Below, in pieces: positions 52,285 through 64,000 of a stretch of 64,000 nt of DNA. The position numbers were made by a program, and so were the translations under genes. Below the pieces are notes generated by a model, which ran no database searches, was not told the DNA's origin, and saw only the letters and a list, made by a program, of their open reading frames with translations. Every line of letters starts with the position of its first letter. Position 1 is the stretch's first letter. The DNA comes from Neocallimastix lanati (nom. inval.) (lineage: Eukaryota; Neocallimastigomycota; Neocallimastigomycetes; Neocallimastigales; Neocallimastigaceae), in assembly GCA_016946835.1 (NCBI GenBank), contig JACVTC010000128.1, positions 181,001-245,000 on the forward strand, given 5' to 3'.

Positions 52285-54449
52285 AAAAAATACTTTATAG
52301 TATTCATAGATGAATTTTCATGAAATGTATGGTTATACCTACTTGAAGAAAAGTCACAAGCAATTAAAATAATAATACAATTCCTCATATTTATTGAAAA
52401 GTAATATAATAAAGTCATCAAAACTTTCAAATCAGACAATGGTAAAGAATATAAGAATAAAAGTATATTTAATTTCTGTAACAATAAAGGTATAAACAAA
52501 GTAGTTTCAACACCTTACAATCCGCAAATCAGCGGTCTTGCTGAAAGGTTCAACCAAACTATTGTCGATTGCACAAGAAACATTATTATTCACTTCAAAA
52601 CTCAATACCAAGTTTTGGGATTTTGCAATCATGTACCCCACTCATTTATATAATATCACTCCGCATTCCAGCATAAACAATCAAATTCCAAATAGAATTT
52701 TCTTTAATAAAGACATCGACCTATCAAAAATCATAGTTTTTGGATGCTCTACATATTATAAAATTCCAAATAACAACAAAATTTCTAAATTCTAGCCCAA
52801 ATCAAGAAAAGGAATATTTTTAGGTATTTATTTTGAATCTAATAGTTTCATCGTTATGGACTTAAAAGATAATAAATGGAAACTCGCTAGAGAAGCACTA
52901 TTCTTAGAAGATATATTTCCAAGAGTTCAATTAAATATTAAAATATCAAAAATTAATAATGAACGCAGTATTACAAATAACATTCATACCTTTGAAAACT
53001 CAAACATTTCAGGTACCTTCCAAAATATTGATAATAATAATTACCACTTCTATTTGTTGTTTGTAGCCAGGGACAGATAGTATAAAACTAATAACTGCAC
53101 TTGCTACTTCAAGTGGAATATCCAACAACTGGACATAAAAGCAGCATACTTAGATGCAAATATTGACAAAATAATAATACATCCAAATTCCAAAAGGAGA
53201 TAAAAATTCCAAAAAAGGTTTCTGGAGATTAAATAAGGCACTCTACGGTTTAAAACAGGCCGGCAGACAATGATTTCTTACTATCTCAAAATTCCTTTGA
53301 GAAAATGGATATACACAATTGAGTACAGAACTATGTATCTTCAAAAAGGTACTCAATAACAAAATTGTTGGTCTCACTGGATTATACGTTGATAAAATAA
53401 TGATTACCGGAACCATCGAAGAAATAAGAAATATGATAAGCAAACATAAGAAAATATTTAAAAATCTCAAATTGTGAACCTCTAAGATACATACTAGGAA
53501 TAAAAATAGAAAAAGATAACAACGATTATATAATATCTCAAACTCACGCAATAAACACGTTACTTGAAAAATACAACATTACAAATATCAAAAAACAATC
53601 TACACCATGTTTATGTACAGGGAATAATCTAACATCAGAGAAAAAAAAAAACATTTAACACAACAATATTCAAAAGTGTAATTGGATCGCTAATCTACAT
53701 CGCAAAAATTTCATGCCCAGACATTAGTTTCGCCAATCATAAAATAGCAAGAAAATCCGAATTCTCTACCGTATCAGATTGGAACAAAGTATTGAATATA
53801 TTTAAATACCCAAACGCTACTAAAGTTTACAAGATCTCGAAGATAGAAAATCTACTCCAGGATACATAATACTAAAGGGAAATTCACCAATATGCTGGAG
53901 ATCTAAGAAGCAGTTCATCGTAGCCACTAGTACTACGGAAGCCGAATATATAGCCACTTCCGAATGCGTAAAAAAGGTACTTTGGATAAGAAAACATCCT
54001 ACAAGAATTACTTAATTTTAAACAACCAATAACAATATTCACTGATAATACGTCAAGCTTAAAAACAATAAAAAACGGTGAATTGAACAGCAAATTAAAA
54101 CATATTGCAATAAAATATTATTTTAGCAAAGACAATATTAATCAAAATAAAATAGATCTAAAATATATTCCAATCGACGAAATGCACGCTGATACATTAA
54201 CAAAAAATCAAAACGGAAGTCAAATAAAGAAATTTACCAAAAAGATATTCGAAATAAATAATAACAATAATAATAATAATAATAATAATATCAATTACAA
54301 AAATAATCATAATTACCATTATAACATAGACAATAATAACAATATAAACATATGAAATTTTAATAATAAATTTAACATTAATAAATACTAAAAAAAATAA
54401 TAAATATTAATAATTCCAAACTCATATTAAAAATAAGTTTAAGGGGGAA
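52285..54449 (+). pseudogene. Ty1/copia pol, decayed
   Basis: Parts in order across several frames: integrase core (FIVFIDEFS, TFKSDNGKEY, STPYNPQISGLAERFN), a stretch with GIYFESNSFIVMDLKDNKW, reverse transcriptase motif A (QLDIKAAYLDANID), GLYVDKIMITG in place of the usual YVDD, YLGIKIEKD, and RNase H (STPGYIILKGNSPICW, ATSTTEAEYIATSECVKK, ADTLTK). The last open piece (54083-54355) ends in a poly-Asn tail. Frameshifts and stops are frequent and a section between integrase and RT is shortened. The Asp-to-Lys change in YVDD removes a catalytic residue. Confidence 0.85.
54435..54447 (+). promoter_or_regulatory. polypurine tract of the copia element
   Basis: AAGTTTAAGGGGGAA directly before the LTR start; this is where plus-strand DNA synthesis is primed. 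Confidence 0.7.
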
Positions 54450-54736
54450 CGTTATAATATTGTATATTCGAGAAGGGATTAGCGTACAGAAGGCTATCTG
54501 AGATAGAAAAAGTGGATTCAGAATAATGCCTTAGTTCTATTATAATTTATACTATACTATCAAATATGAGAATCTTTGAAGTAATTTTCCTCTGTATTTT
54601 TTTTTATCAGATAAGTGTTTTATAATCATATAAATAATCTTCAAATAATCAGTGAGTGTTATTATAGCTCTTAGGATGAAGTAGTTTTCTATATTAATAT
54701 AATGTTTTTAGCAATTCCAGGAATAATTTTGTTACA
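54450..54736 (+). repeat. 3' LTR of the copia element (approximate)
   Basis: Begins CGTTATAATATTGTATATTC, a decayed TGTTATAATA start, right after the polypurine tract, contains ATCATATAAATAA (TATA-like) and ends near GTTACA. No second LTR is present in the window, so the right limit is a guess. Confidence 0.5.
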
Positions 54737-55816
54737 ATTTGATATTTTTTTTTTTTACTTAAGAATTCCCATAGTCTACTTACAGTACCTAGATTTAATG
54801 ACATGAATGAAAATTAAAACATTTTTTTCATTGTCATGACAGAAATATCTCAGACCTTTACTTATAGTCTACATTTCAAAATAAAAACTATACTCTATAT
54901 TTAAATAAAAAAAAATTGTCAATGAATATTTTTGATTGTAAAAATTTTATATAAAATTTTTTAGAGTACTTTATTGATATCTAAAAATACTTTGTCGTAT
55001 AATTATTGATGAAGAAACTGAAATATAATATAAATAAATAATTTTTTATAAAAAAAAAAAAAAAAAAAAAAAAAAGCATAAAGGATATAAAATATTAAAA
55101 GTGCATTAAAAAAATTTTTTTTTAAAAAGCACATAGGATGGAACAAATCAGTTCCTATTGAAATATAAAAAAAAAAAAAATACATGACAAATTTAACATT
55201 ATAGTACTATAAATGAATAACCCATATATAAAGAAATAGTAAAAACATGAAAAAATGAAAACACGATAAAAGGAAAAAGACACATGGAAGAAAAATGATA
55301 CTATTTTTTAAAATAAATAATATCAATTACGAACAACTGCAAAAATCAATTATACCAAAAACATCTATTGGGCATTGTTTGAATTTTTTACCATCACCCT
55401 CGATACCACGATAATTAAGATGATCTTCACTCAATGAACCCTACAGATTGTTATAGATCCCTGAAGTGGGCATTAATTAGTTTAAAATAAATTTTAATAT
55501 AGAAATATTTAAATTTTTGTATTAACTATTTCTATATTAAATTTTACTTTAAAGATTGAATTTAATAATAATAATTATAATATATTTTTTTTAAAAAAAA
55601 TTGAAAAATAAATACATTTTTAAATATTTTAATAATTAATTTAAATATAATATATAAAATAAATAATACAAGTTTTTTTTTTCATTTTCTTTTTATTTTT
55701 TTTTTTTTATTTATTATTATGATTGTGAGTTTGTTTTTTTCACTTATTGATTTGCGTTTATAATTTCCAAAAATATTTATTAATATTTGTTTATTAATAA
55801 TCTTTATTAATTATTA

Positions 55817-55847
<31 letters not shown>

Positions 55848-55969
55848 CTTATATATGCATATTATTATTTTATTTTGGTTTATTTTTTTTTTTAAAAAAA
55901 TTATTTTATAAAATATAAGTCTTTTTTATTTTTATTAATTTCTTATTAAGTATTACCTTATACTATAAT

Positions 55970-56003
<34 letters not shown>

Positions 56004-56176
56004 CTTATTTAATTTATTTAATTTATTTTAATTTTATTTTATTTTATTTATTTTATTTTATTTTTACTTCGATATTATTACTAATTTTTATGAATATTAA
56101 TGTATTAGCTTATATTAAAATTACAGAAAAAAAAAATTAGTATTACACAATTAATTATAATTATTTATTATTATTA

Positions 56177-56244
<68 letters not shown>

Positions 56245-56270
56245 TCCTTTAATTTTAATTAAATAAGTAT

Positions 56271-56301
<31 letters not shown>

Positions 56302-56321
56302 TCTATTACTTATACAAAGGT
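54737..56321. other. intergenic, mostly A/T, with one exon-like piece
   Basis: Homopolymers (A at 55052-55075 and 55975-56000), (ATT)n at 56172-56243 and ATTT repeats. One exon-like fragment at 55327-55440 is listed separately; nothing else supported. Confidence 0.5.
55327..55440 (-). pseudogene. orphan terminal exon, unknown gene
   Basis: On the minus strand, after an AG acceptor at 55442-55441, an open frame reads GSLSEDHLNYRGIEGDGKKF, continues with KQCPIDVFGIIDFCS and ends TAA. The base composition is clearly coding-like against the A/T around it. No upstream exon found in frame. It is probably a fragment of a duplicated host gene. Confidence 0.4.
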
Positions 56322-58517
56322 TTATGTTGATGGAGGAAATTCTTTTTCTGCTACTAATTCATCAGATTCATTAGATTTCCAGCTAATTTCATCGATTAAC
56401 TCTATTTCATAATTTCCTTGTTCATCAAATCTTAATAAATGGGTATGATGCTTTAATAAGCTTGCACGATGACTAATACTTATAATGGTTATACCATATT
56501 TTTTTGCAGTATCAAATAAATGGTTTTCAATATCAGTACTAACAGCACTTGTACATTCATCCAATATAGCAAACTTTGGTTGATGATAATATAATCTAGC
56601 CATAGCTAATCTTTGTTTCTCACCACCACTTAGTATTTCTGACCAATCAGCAACAACATCCCATCCACCTTCACGAATTAATAAATGTTGAAGACCAACA
56701 GTAGCTAATAATCTTTCTAATTTATCATCGGTATATTGACGTTTTAAAGCTTCAGCTCGGGTATGAGGATAAATTACTTGATCTCTCAAAGTTCCTAATA
56801 TCATATATGGCTTTTGTGGTAAATAAAGAATATTTTCTGGGTCTGGTACAACTAATGTTCCTCCAAATACTGGCCATAATCCATTAATAATTCTAAATAT
56901 ACTACTTTTACCACAACCATTTGGACCAGTAATTAATAAATTAATACCTGATCTAACTTCAAAACTAAGTGATTCAATTAATACATCACCTGCAGGAGTA
57001 ACTACTGGTACATTTGTAAATTTAATAAGTTCATTATTGCGGATAACTTTATATCCTAAACGATTAGTATCAATAATATGAACACGAGCACCTTCAGTCT
57101 TACTCTTAACATAACGACTATATATGCCTTGATCAACATCATTTAATACGTCAAAGAAATCAGACAAACGAGAAGTGTATCCAGCAAATCTTGAAAGATC
57201 TCTTCCAGCAAGAATTAAACGACCAATAGCTTGAGATAAATTAACTAAATAACCACTATTTCTACTATAATCTTCAATAAGTTGTGATGTGGATGCCTTC
57301 GCATTACCCATAAACATAGTTGCATATTTAGGATTCATAAGTGGGCGAGCTAATAATTTAAATGCAAGCATTGTAGCACAATATTTAACAAAAATACTAT
57401 CAAAAATACCATTAAAGAATCTTAATACATTAGTTTTTTCAATATGATTAACTACCTTCTTTAATGAATTATCTAATATTATTTTTTCTCTATTTACACC
57501 ACGATAAGCACCAATTTCTTCTGAATGAGCAATTAAACGAGAATGACCGTATCTTAAATCACCCTCCAAGCGTTGTTCCGTATTAATTAATTTTCCAAAT
57601 GGTGGACTAATTCTCTTTAAGAACATAGTTACCGATATGAAATAGGTTATCATAATCATTGGTGCTCCTCTACCAATAGCTTGTTGAAGTTTATATGAAA
57701 ATAAGCATACATCAACAAGCGGTTTTGCAATACCACAATATAAATTACTAAGACAAATAGAGAATTTATCAATATCTTGGGTAGCACATTGATCAATGTT
57801 ACGAAGACGATTATCAACATTATTAACACGATAAAAATTAAGATTTTTAAGATACGTATCATGAGCATATTGTGATAATCTATATCTGAAAGCTAATGCT
57901 AACGATGATTTTGTTAATTTCAAAGCATTATTTACAATACTTAATGGCCACATCATTATTGCAAATTCATATATGGCTTTACGTTTAAACACTGATTTAT
58001 TTCTAGATACTATAGATTTAACTACAGCACCATTAAATCCAGAAAACCATATATCTAGATATGTTCTTAAAACTAAAACTACAGCCAATGAAACAACTAA
58101 AGCAAATTCTTTACTTTTAACACTTGGAATTAATATTGGGATTAATTTTCTAAATTGTTCAAAAAATCTCTTATCTACAGCAGCGGTACGTTTTTTAAGT
58201 TTATTTCCTGTATTTGTAATTTTATTTGATTTTTGATTAGTTGTAGTTTTATCGGAAGAAACTATTTCAGTATTTAAAGAGTTAGTATTATTATCATTAG
58301 TTGGTTTTGTTAACAATTTTTCATTGGATGTATCAGAAGTAGCTTTATTTACATTACTATACTTCTTTTTTAACCATGTCGTTGATGCCAGTGCTAAAGC
58401 CAAACCAGCTATACCTAATTTTTTATTTTTTAATAGTATCGAATGTATATATGAACCATATGATGGTTTTGATGATGAATAACCATCACAACAACCTAGC
58501 GTTGATTGGGCAGCCAT
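56322..58517 (-). CDS. ABCD-subfamily ABC half-transporter
   Basis: 731 residues, single exon. ABCD proteins (ALDP/PMP70, yeast Pxa) import acyl-CoA into peroxisomes as dimers. A short N-terminal hydrophobic segment (GIAGLALALAS) is followed by the ABCD membrane domain. The EAA-like loop reads NTEQRLEGDLRYGHSRLI then SEEIGAYRG (about 325-350), typical of the subfamily. The nucleotide-binding domain has Walker A GPNGCGKSS (about 529), LSGGEKQR signature (about 627), Walker B FAILDEC (about 648) and ISHR (about 683). LYLPQKPYM is the Q-loop. All ATPase residues are intact and length is normal. The start follows a T-rich leader on the plus strand and is supported by similar family length. Which paralogue (ABCD1-3) cannot be told. 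Confidence 0.9.
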   Translation of the reverse strand: MAAQSTLGCCDGYSSSKPSYGSYIHSILLKNKKLGIAGLALALASTTWLKKKYSNVNKATSDTSNEKLLTKPTNDNNTNSLNTEIVSSDKTTTNQKSNKITNTGNKLKKRTAAVDKRFFEQFRKLIPILIPSVKSKEFALVVSLAVVLVLRTYLDIWFSGFNGAVVKSIVSRNKSVFKRKAIYEFAIMMWPLSIVNNALKLTKSSLALAFRYRLSQYAHDTYLKNLNFYRVNNVDNRLRNIDQCATQDIDKFSICLSNLYCGIAKPLVDVCLFSYKLQQAIGRGAPMIMITYFISVTMFLKRISPPFGKLINTEQRLEGDLRYGHSRLIAHSEEIGAYRGVNREKIILDNSLKKVVNHIEKTNVLRFFNGIFDSIFVKYCATMLAFKLLARPLMNPKYATMFMGNAKASTSQLIEDYSRNSGYLVNLSQAIGRLILAGRDLSRFAGYTSRLSDFFDVLNDVDQGIYSRYVKSKTEGARVHIIDTNRLGYKVIRNNELIKFTNVPVVTPAGDVLIESLSFEVRSGINLLITGPNGCGKSSIFRIINGLWPVFGGTLVVPDPENILYLPQKPYMILGTLRDQVIYPHTRAEALKRQYTDDKLERLLATVGLQHLLIREGGWDVVADWSEILSGGEKQRLAMARLYYHQPKFAILDECTSAVSTDIENHLFDTAKKYGITIISISHRASLLKHHTHLLRFDEQGNYEIELIDEISWKSNESDELVAEKEFPPST

Positions 58518-59331
58518 TTCTATTTATTTTGTTTTCTTTTTGTTTTTTTGTTTTTGCTTTTTTGTTTTTTGTTTTTTTGTTTTTTTGTTTTTTTTTTTTT
58601 TTTTTTTTTATTATTATTATTATTTATTTATTTGTATTATTAAATTAAAAAATAAAAGAACAGATGATACACTTTAAATTAAATTTTTTTTTTTTTTTAT
58701 TTATAAATTTTAGCTTTTTGGATAATAAATACTGCAAAATTTAATATTACAAAAATATATTATTTTTGGTTTATTTTCAAGATTTTATAACAAATAATAC
58801 TATATATAATTATTTATGTGTAAATTTTAATTTTTTAATTCTTGTTTTATATATTATTTTAAAATAGTAATATATTATTTAAATAATTATTTATATATAA
58901 GTATCTAATAATTCTGGATTAGATAGTAAGATTTTTGTATTTTTTAGAATATGATTACTTAATAGATAAATACTTTTATCCACAAATTTACTTTATTTAT
59001 ATAAAAAGCTATGAGATTATCATAACATAAATAATACTTATATATTATATCTATATATTTTCTATTATTTTTATTCAATAAAAAAAATATTTATATATTA
59101 AATATATCTGATTTGTTTTGTTAAACCTTGATTTTCTTGTCCCTATTAACTTAATCTAAAAATATTTTTATATTAATAAATCAAAATAAAAAATATTAAT
59201 AACAAATTTTATAACTTTGGTTATAAAAAATTAATTTACTTTAAAAAATATTATTTTACATTATTTTTTGAAAAAAAAAATAATATAATAATAATACACT
59301 AAATATTCTTATAATTTGAAAATTTTTTAAA

Positions 59332-59365
<34 letters not shown>

Positions 59366-60253
59366 TACTAAATGTACTAAATATTTTATAATAACAAGAA
59401 TTTGGTAGTAAAAATTAAAATAATAATTTATAAAATTGAAATCTATTAATCTTTTATATGTGAATATTAATTCTAGTTATAACTAATATCAAATCGAGTT
59501 CATTTTATCCTTAAAGAAAAATTATTTACTAAATCTTAAATTTTAATTTTTATAATACTTAAATAAAAAAAATAAATAAAATTCTTACTTAATAAGGAAA
59601 TTATTCGAAATGTCCTTAAATTTTTAAATATGAGATTCGGATTTTAATAAATTTTTGTAATTTATAATATAATGTTTTATTATTTATATATAAATAATAA
59701 TAATAAAAAAAAAAAAAAAAAGCGAAGTAATATTCAATTTGTTTTGAAAAAATAAAAAAAAATTATGAAAATTTTAATTAAATAAAATTTATTATATTAA
59801 GTTATATCATTAAAATAAAATTAGTTTTAATCTTTCTAAAAAAAATATTATTAATAATTTATATATTAGTGTATATATTAGTGTATATATATGACTTTCA
59901 ATTACTTTAAAAGATTATATAATTTTCCTTTAAATTTTTCTACTTTGTTTTGTTTATTATATTTGAATTGATATTTTATATTATTTATACTAAATAAAGG
60001 ATATAAACATAAATATTGTATTTTTATATTATATGTTACCAAATTATTAGTTTAGTATAAAATTTTATATATAATAAATATTTGAAAATGATTCCATCAA
60101 TTACAAATGATGAAATGGAAAAAAAAAAAAAAAAATAAAAATAAAAAAAAAAAAGAATTAGAATAAAATAAAATACAGATACAAAAATATAAAAAATATA
60201 TATATATTAAAAGATAAAATAAATTAATAAATTAATAAATTAGAAAAATAAAT
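58518..60253. other. gene desert
   Basis: No supported gene; T-runs at 58588-58610 and A/T repeats only. Confidence 0.55.
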
Positions 60254-60600
60254 AATATATATTAAATTGTAATATATATTTATTAAATAATTAATTTAAT
60301 TTATTATTTAATATTTAATATATAATTATTTAAATGAAACTCGATAATTACCTAACCCTTTAATTATACTTTTTCAAAAATAATTAATTGGAATTATTTA
60401 TTATTCCTGTTTTAATCGAAAGGAAATATATTATTACTACTACATCATAAAAAGTAATAATTTTGACAGATTTATTATTAATATTTATTTATTTAATATA
60501 TAATACATATTAATAATATTATTTAATCATAATTTATAATTTATTTATTTATTATTAATTATTTATTAATTATTTCTTATTATTTATTATTTAATTATTT
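60254..60600 (+). repeat. long inverted repeat, left arm
   Basis: Reverse complement of about 62455-62870, with substitutions and small gaps. Markers: GAAACTCGATAATTACCTAA (60337) and TCCTGTTTTAATCGAAAG (60406), then ACTACTACATCATAAAAA. The match is not just A/T simple sequence. Confidence 0.85.
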
Positions 60601-62454
60601 AATTATTTATTATTTAATTATTAATTATTATTTATTATTAATTATTTATGATTCAATTATCAATTATTCTTATATTATTTATTATTTATTATTTATTATT
60701 TAATTATTTAATTATTTATTATTGAATGTTATTAAAAAATAGATGTTGAGATGTCGATATGAATGATGATGGAAAGAATAAAATTTTTAGATAATAGAAA
60801 TTATAAAATAATATATGTATCAATAATAATTAATATATCATAAAATATATTTATTAAACAATTAGTTTATATATTAAAAAATGTGTTTTAATTCGTATAA
60901 AAAAATAATATATTGTTCAAAAATTCATTTAATATATAAATTTTTATTGATAATATATATTAATGATAAAGTTTAATTTAATCTAAAAACTTTAATAGAT
61001 TATAATATGGCTATGTAATGAAGTAATCATCAACATTTGTATTGAAATGCATAATTTTATTTATAAATTTTATTTAAATGTGAAATGTATTATTAATTTA
61101 TTAATAATATGAATATAAAAATATAAAAACAATAAAAAATTTTAATAAAAACTAAAAATCATATAAATAAATGAATATTTAAATATATCTTTAATAAATT
61201 ATACATATTAAACTAACAAATAATAAATAAATAAATAAGTCTTCATATTAAAAAAATATATAAAATAAATAAAATTCACTACTAAAAAAAATAAATAGAT
61301 AAATAAAATATAAATAAATTTCACTAATATAAAAAATAATTAAATACAAGAATAAATAAATTATGTTATTTCGCTGTTAATCTTTTTGGATTAATTTTAT
61401 AATTAACTATCTGTATATTCTTTTAAAATAAAAAATTAATCTAAGATATAATAATTTAATAATTTCAATTGATTGATTATTTAATTTTATCTGTGATATT
61501 ATAATATTTAAAATTTTGTGTTATTTTTTTTTTCAACTGTCACAATAACAAATCAATAAAATAAAAATATTTTATATAAGATAAAAAAATAATAATAAAA
61601 ATATTGTTTATTTGCTCCTCTTTTTTTTCTTTTATAATTTTTGTATAATATCATAAAATATTAATTATAAATTTTTTCTGTAATTTTTTTGCAATAATTA
61701 AAATAAATTTTCTTATAAATTATTTCTATAATAATCTTATCTTACATATTAATAAAAACTATAAAATAAGTGAAAATTATTTATAATTTTTATTTATTTT
61801 TGAATATTGTTTAAAATTTATAGTTACTTTACTTATTTTATTTCTACTTTTTTTTTTTCTTTAATTTTTATAATTTAAAAAAGATATAATTTAGATTAAT
61901 TTTAACAAAGTTTAGAAAAAAAGATATATAAAAGTATAAAAAAAAATATACTTATTTCACATTTAATATTACTTTAATTTTAAACTCTATTAAATATATT
62001 AAATTTTTAATATTTAAATTCTTTAAAAAAAAAAAATTTTTTTTAATTTTGTATATTAAAAGTATTTTGGGATTTTTAATTATTTTTTAATTAATTTTAA
62101 TTATCCACGTCTTTTAGTAGTAATATAACAAATTGATTTAAATTAAAAAATATGAAAATCTTTTTTTTTTGGAAAAATGAATAAAAAAAAAATGAAATAT
62201 TTTTTTTTTTATAATAAATAATAATTGAAAATTTAATAAAGTTTTTTGATAATAAATTTATTTATATAAAATATAAATTGGTAATTACAAGGATTTAAAC
62301 ATAATAAATTTTACATATGTTTATACTAAAAGTGGCTAGTTCCAGAATAATTTTAATTTGATATTATATTTGTACAATTTTTATTATTTTATATTGTCTT
62401 GTATAATTTTTATTATTTAATATTGTCATTATTTTAGAATTACTCAATATGTAA
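60601..62454. other. spacer of the long inverted repeat
   Basis: About 1.85 kb of A/T-rich DNA with no coding frame, motif or transposase seen on either strand. Confidence 0.55.
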
Positions 62455-62870
62455 ATAATAAATAATTGAATAATAAATAATAAATGATAAATAATAAATG
62501 ATAATTAAATAAATAAATAATAAAAAATCATTAATAAATAATTATTAATAAATAAATTATAAATTATGATTAAATAGTATTATTAATATGTATTATATAT
62601 TAAATAAATAAATATTAATAATAAATCTGTCAAATTATTATTTTTTATGATGTAGTAGTAGTAATATCTTTAAGCTCTTTCGATTAAAACAGGAATAATA
62701 AATAATTCCATAATTTCAATTCAATTAATTTGTTTGAAAAAGTATATTTAAAGGATTAGATAATTATCGAGTTTCATTAAAGTAATTATATATTAAATAT
62801 TAAATAAATTAATTATTTAATAAATATATATAATTATTTATTTACATTTTACAATTTAATATATATATTT
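62455..62870 (-). repeat. long inverted repeat, right arm
   Basis: Partner of 60254-60600. Contains CTTTCGATTAAAACAGGA (62677) and TTATCGAGTTTCATTAAAG (62763). Confidence 0.85.
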
Positions 62871-64000
62871 TTGTTCAAAAAATTTAATTTAAAATAATAA
62901 AATATATCTTGTTACAAAAATTAATTAGTATACTTTTATATATATAATATAATGAAAGAGTATTAGTTTAAACTCTATATAATTAATATAAATTACTTTA
63001 CTTTTTATACCATATAATTAGTTGTTTAAATAGTAAAAAAAAAAAATATATATATATATATACATATTATTATTATTAATTTAAATGTATTTGAATAATG
63101 ATAAACTATTTCCAAATAATCTTTATAATTAATTCAATAATTTCAAATAACTTCATATAGTTTAAAAATTTTATTGTAAAGGCGCATTCCTTGGAGATTA
63201 TGATATTTCAAAATTATATTTTGATATTGTATTATATATATAAAAAAAGTAAAATGATTTAATAAAAAATTTTTATATAAAATATATGCTAAATTAATAT
63301 ATATTTGTATATAAATAATAATATCTTTTTTTTATTTTATTTATAGATATATATATATTATGTTATTTTTGTTAAATTATTAATAATTGAATTTAAATAA
63401 ATATTTTTATATACCATATCTCAAAGCAACAACAATAATACTAATAATAATAATACTTTAGAATAATAAAAAGTAATAGTTATTAATAAATTTAACAAGT
63501 ACTTTATAAATAGAAATATTAATATAAAAAAATTTTTTTCCATTAAATTACTATTTTAATTTTATTATATAAATATAAAGAGAAATATAAATATTTTTGA
63601 AATATTTTTAAATTTCTTTGTATATTTAAAATTGAAATATATTATTAAGATAAAAATATTTTATATTGCTTTATTTTCATTATTTATTTTCATATAATTA
63701 TAATAGAATTTAAATTAAATTAATTTAATTATTATATAATATAAATTGGGAAAAACTTTTAGGTTATCCGATTTTTTTTTTTTTTTTTTTTTTTTAAAAA
63801 TATTAAACTAAAATAAAATTTTAAGCTATAAATAAATATAATATATAAATTAATACACATTAACATTAATTTTTTTTGTCAGTTTTTTTATATTAGCATT
63901 TCAATTTTTACTTAGATCAAATAATAACACAAAATATAACAAAATCAAAAGCATTAATATATATATATATATATTTATTTATTTATTTATTTCAAGAAAT
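62871..64000. other. A/T desert to window end
   Basis: Nothing supported; poly(T) at 63774-63795 and (AT)n tracts. Confidence 0.55.

Noticed and set aside
53243-54093. minus frames of 69-102 codons
   Set aside because: Antisense to the decayed copia pol.

Overview
The window comes from an extremely AT-rich eukaryotic nuclear genome (intergenic DNA is nearly all A/T, with homopolymers, (AT)n and (AAT)n tracts; coding exons carry long Asn runs). Small GT-AG introns, a gene for an intraflagellar transport GTPase, a bacterial-type manganese exporter, plant-type leucine-rich repeats and several retroelement families best fit an anaerobic gut fungus (Neocallimastigomycota). The order is inferred; no rRNA or other marker gene is present. 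Dictyostelium-like amoebae are less likely because they lack cilia and would not be expected to keep an IFT22 homologue.

Layout. 85-990 (-): 5' part of an IFT22/RABL5-like gene in tiny exons, running off the left edge. About 1988-8072 (-): my spliced reading joins a beta-sandwich-like N-terminus, a P-loop GTPase domain, a degenerate VWA-like domain and nine leucine-rich repeats, each LRR on its own phase-2 exon. 8828-12287 (-): six-exon gene whose N-terminus resembles MDH1B but which lacks a malate dehydrogenase domain. 12.3-20.6 kb: mostly empty A/T desert with one GC-richer island (15.37-15.77 kb, holding a perfect 22-bp-arm hairpin) and one two-exon small gene (18622-18885).

20.7-28.2 kb is a nest of LINE (non-LTR) retrotransposons. 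The youngest copy (21055-25604) has its own target-site duplication and poly(A), and begins with the 5' part of what looks like a host mRNA. It sits inside a second LINE tail, which sits inside a third; a fourth, rearranged relic follows. 31188-31775: MntP manganese exporter gene. 33133-35474: fragment of a family-B DNA polymerase, possibly of large-DNA-virus origin. 37486-41373: 1295-residue disordered, Ser/Thr-Pro-rich protein. 42.5-42.98 kb (-): another LINE tail. 43.66-47.37 kb: three copies of a non-coding foldback element with perfect 9-bp target-site duplications (Mutator-like). 48.34-50.46 kb (-): decayed Ty3/gypsy element. 51.78-54.74 kb: a broken coiled-coil gene and a decayed Ty1/copia element with 3' LTR. 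56322-58517 (-): ABCD-type ABC half-transporter. 58.5-64 kb: no gene seen, but a long inverted repeat at 60.25/62.87 kb.

The genes do not form an operon or pathway. The shared themes are flagellated zoospore biology (IFT22; MDH1B-like protein as a possible ciliary relative), gene acquisition (MntP, polymerase), and heavy mobile-element activity. All spliced models were read by eye from splice-site consensus and frame, without transcript data.
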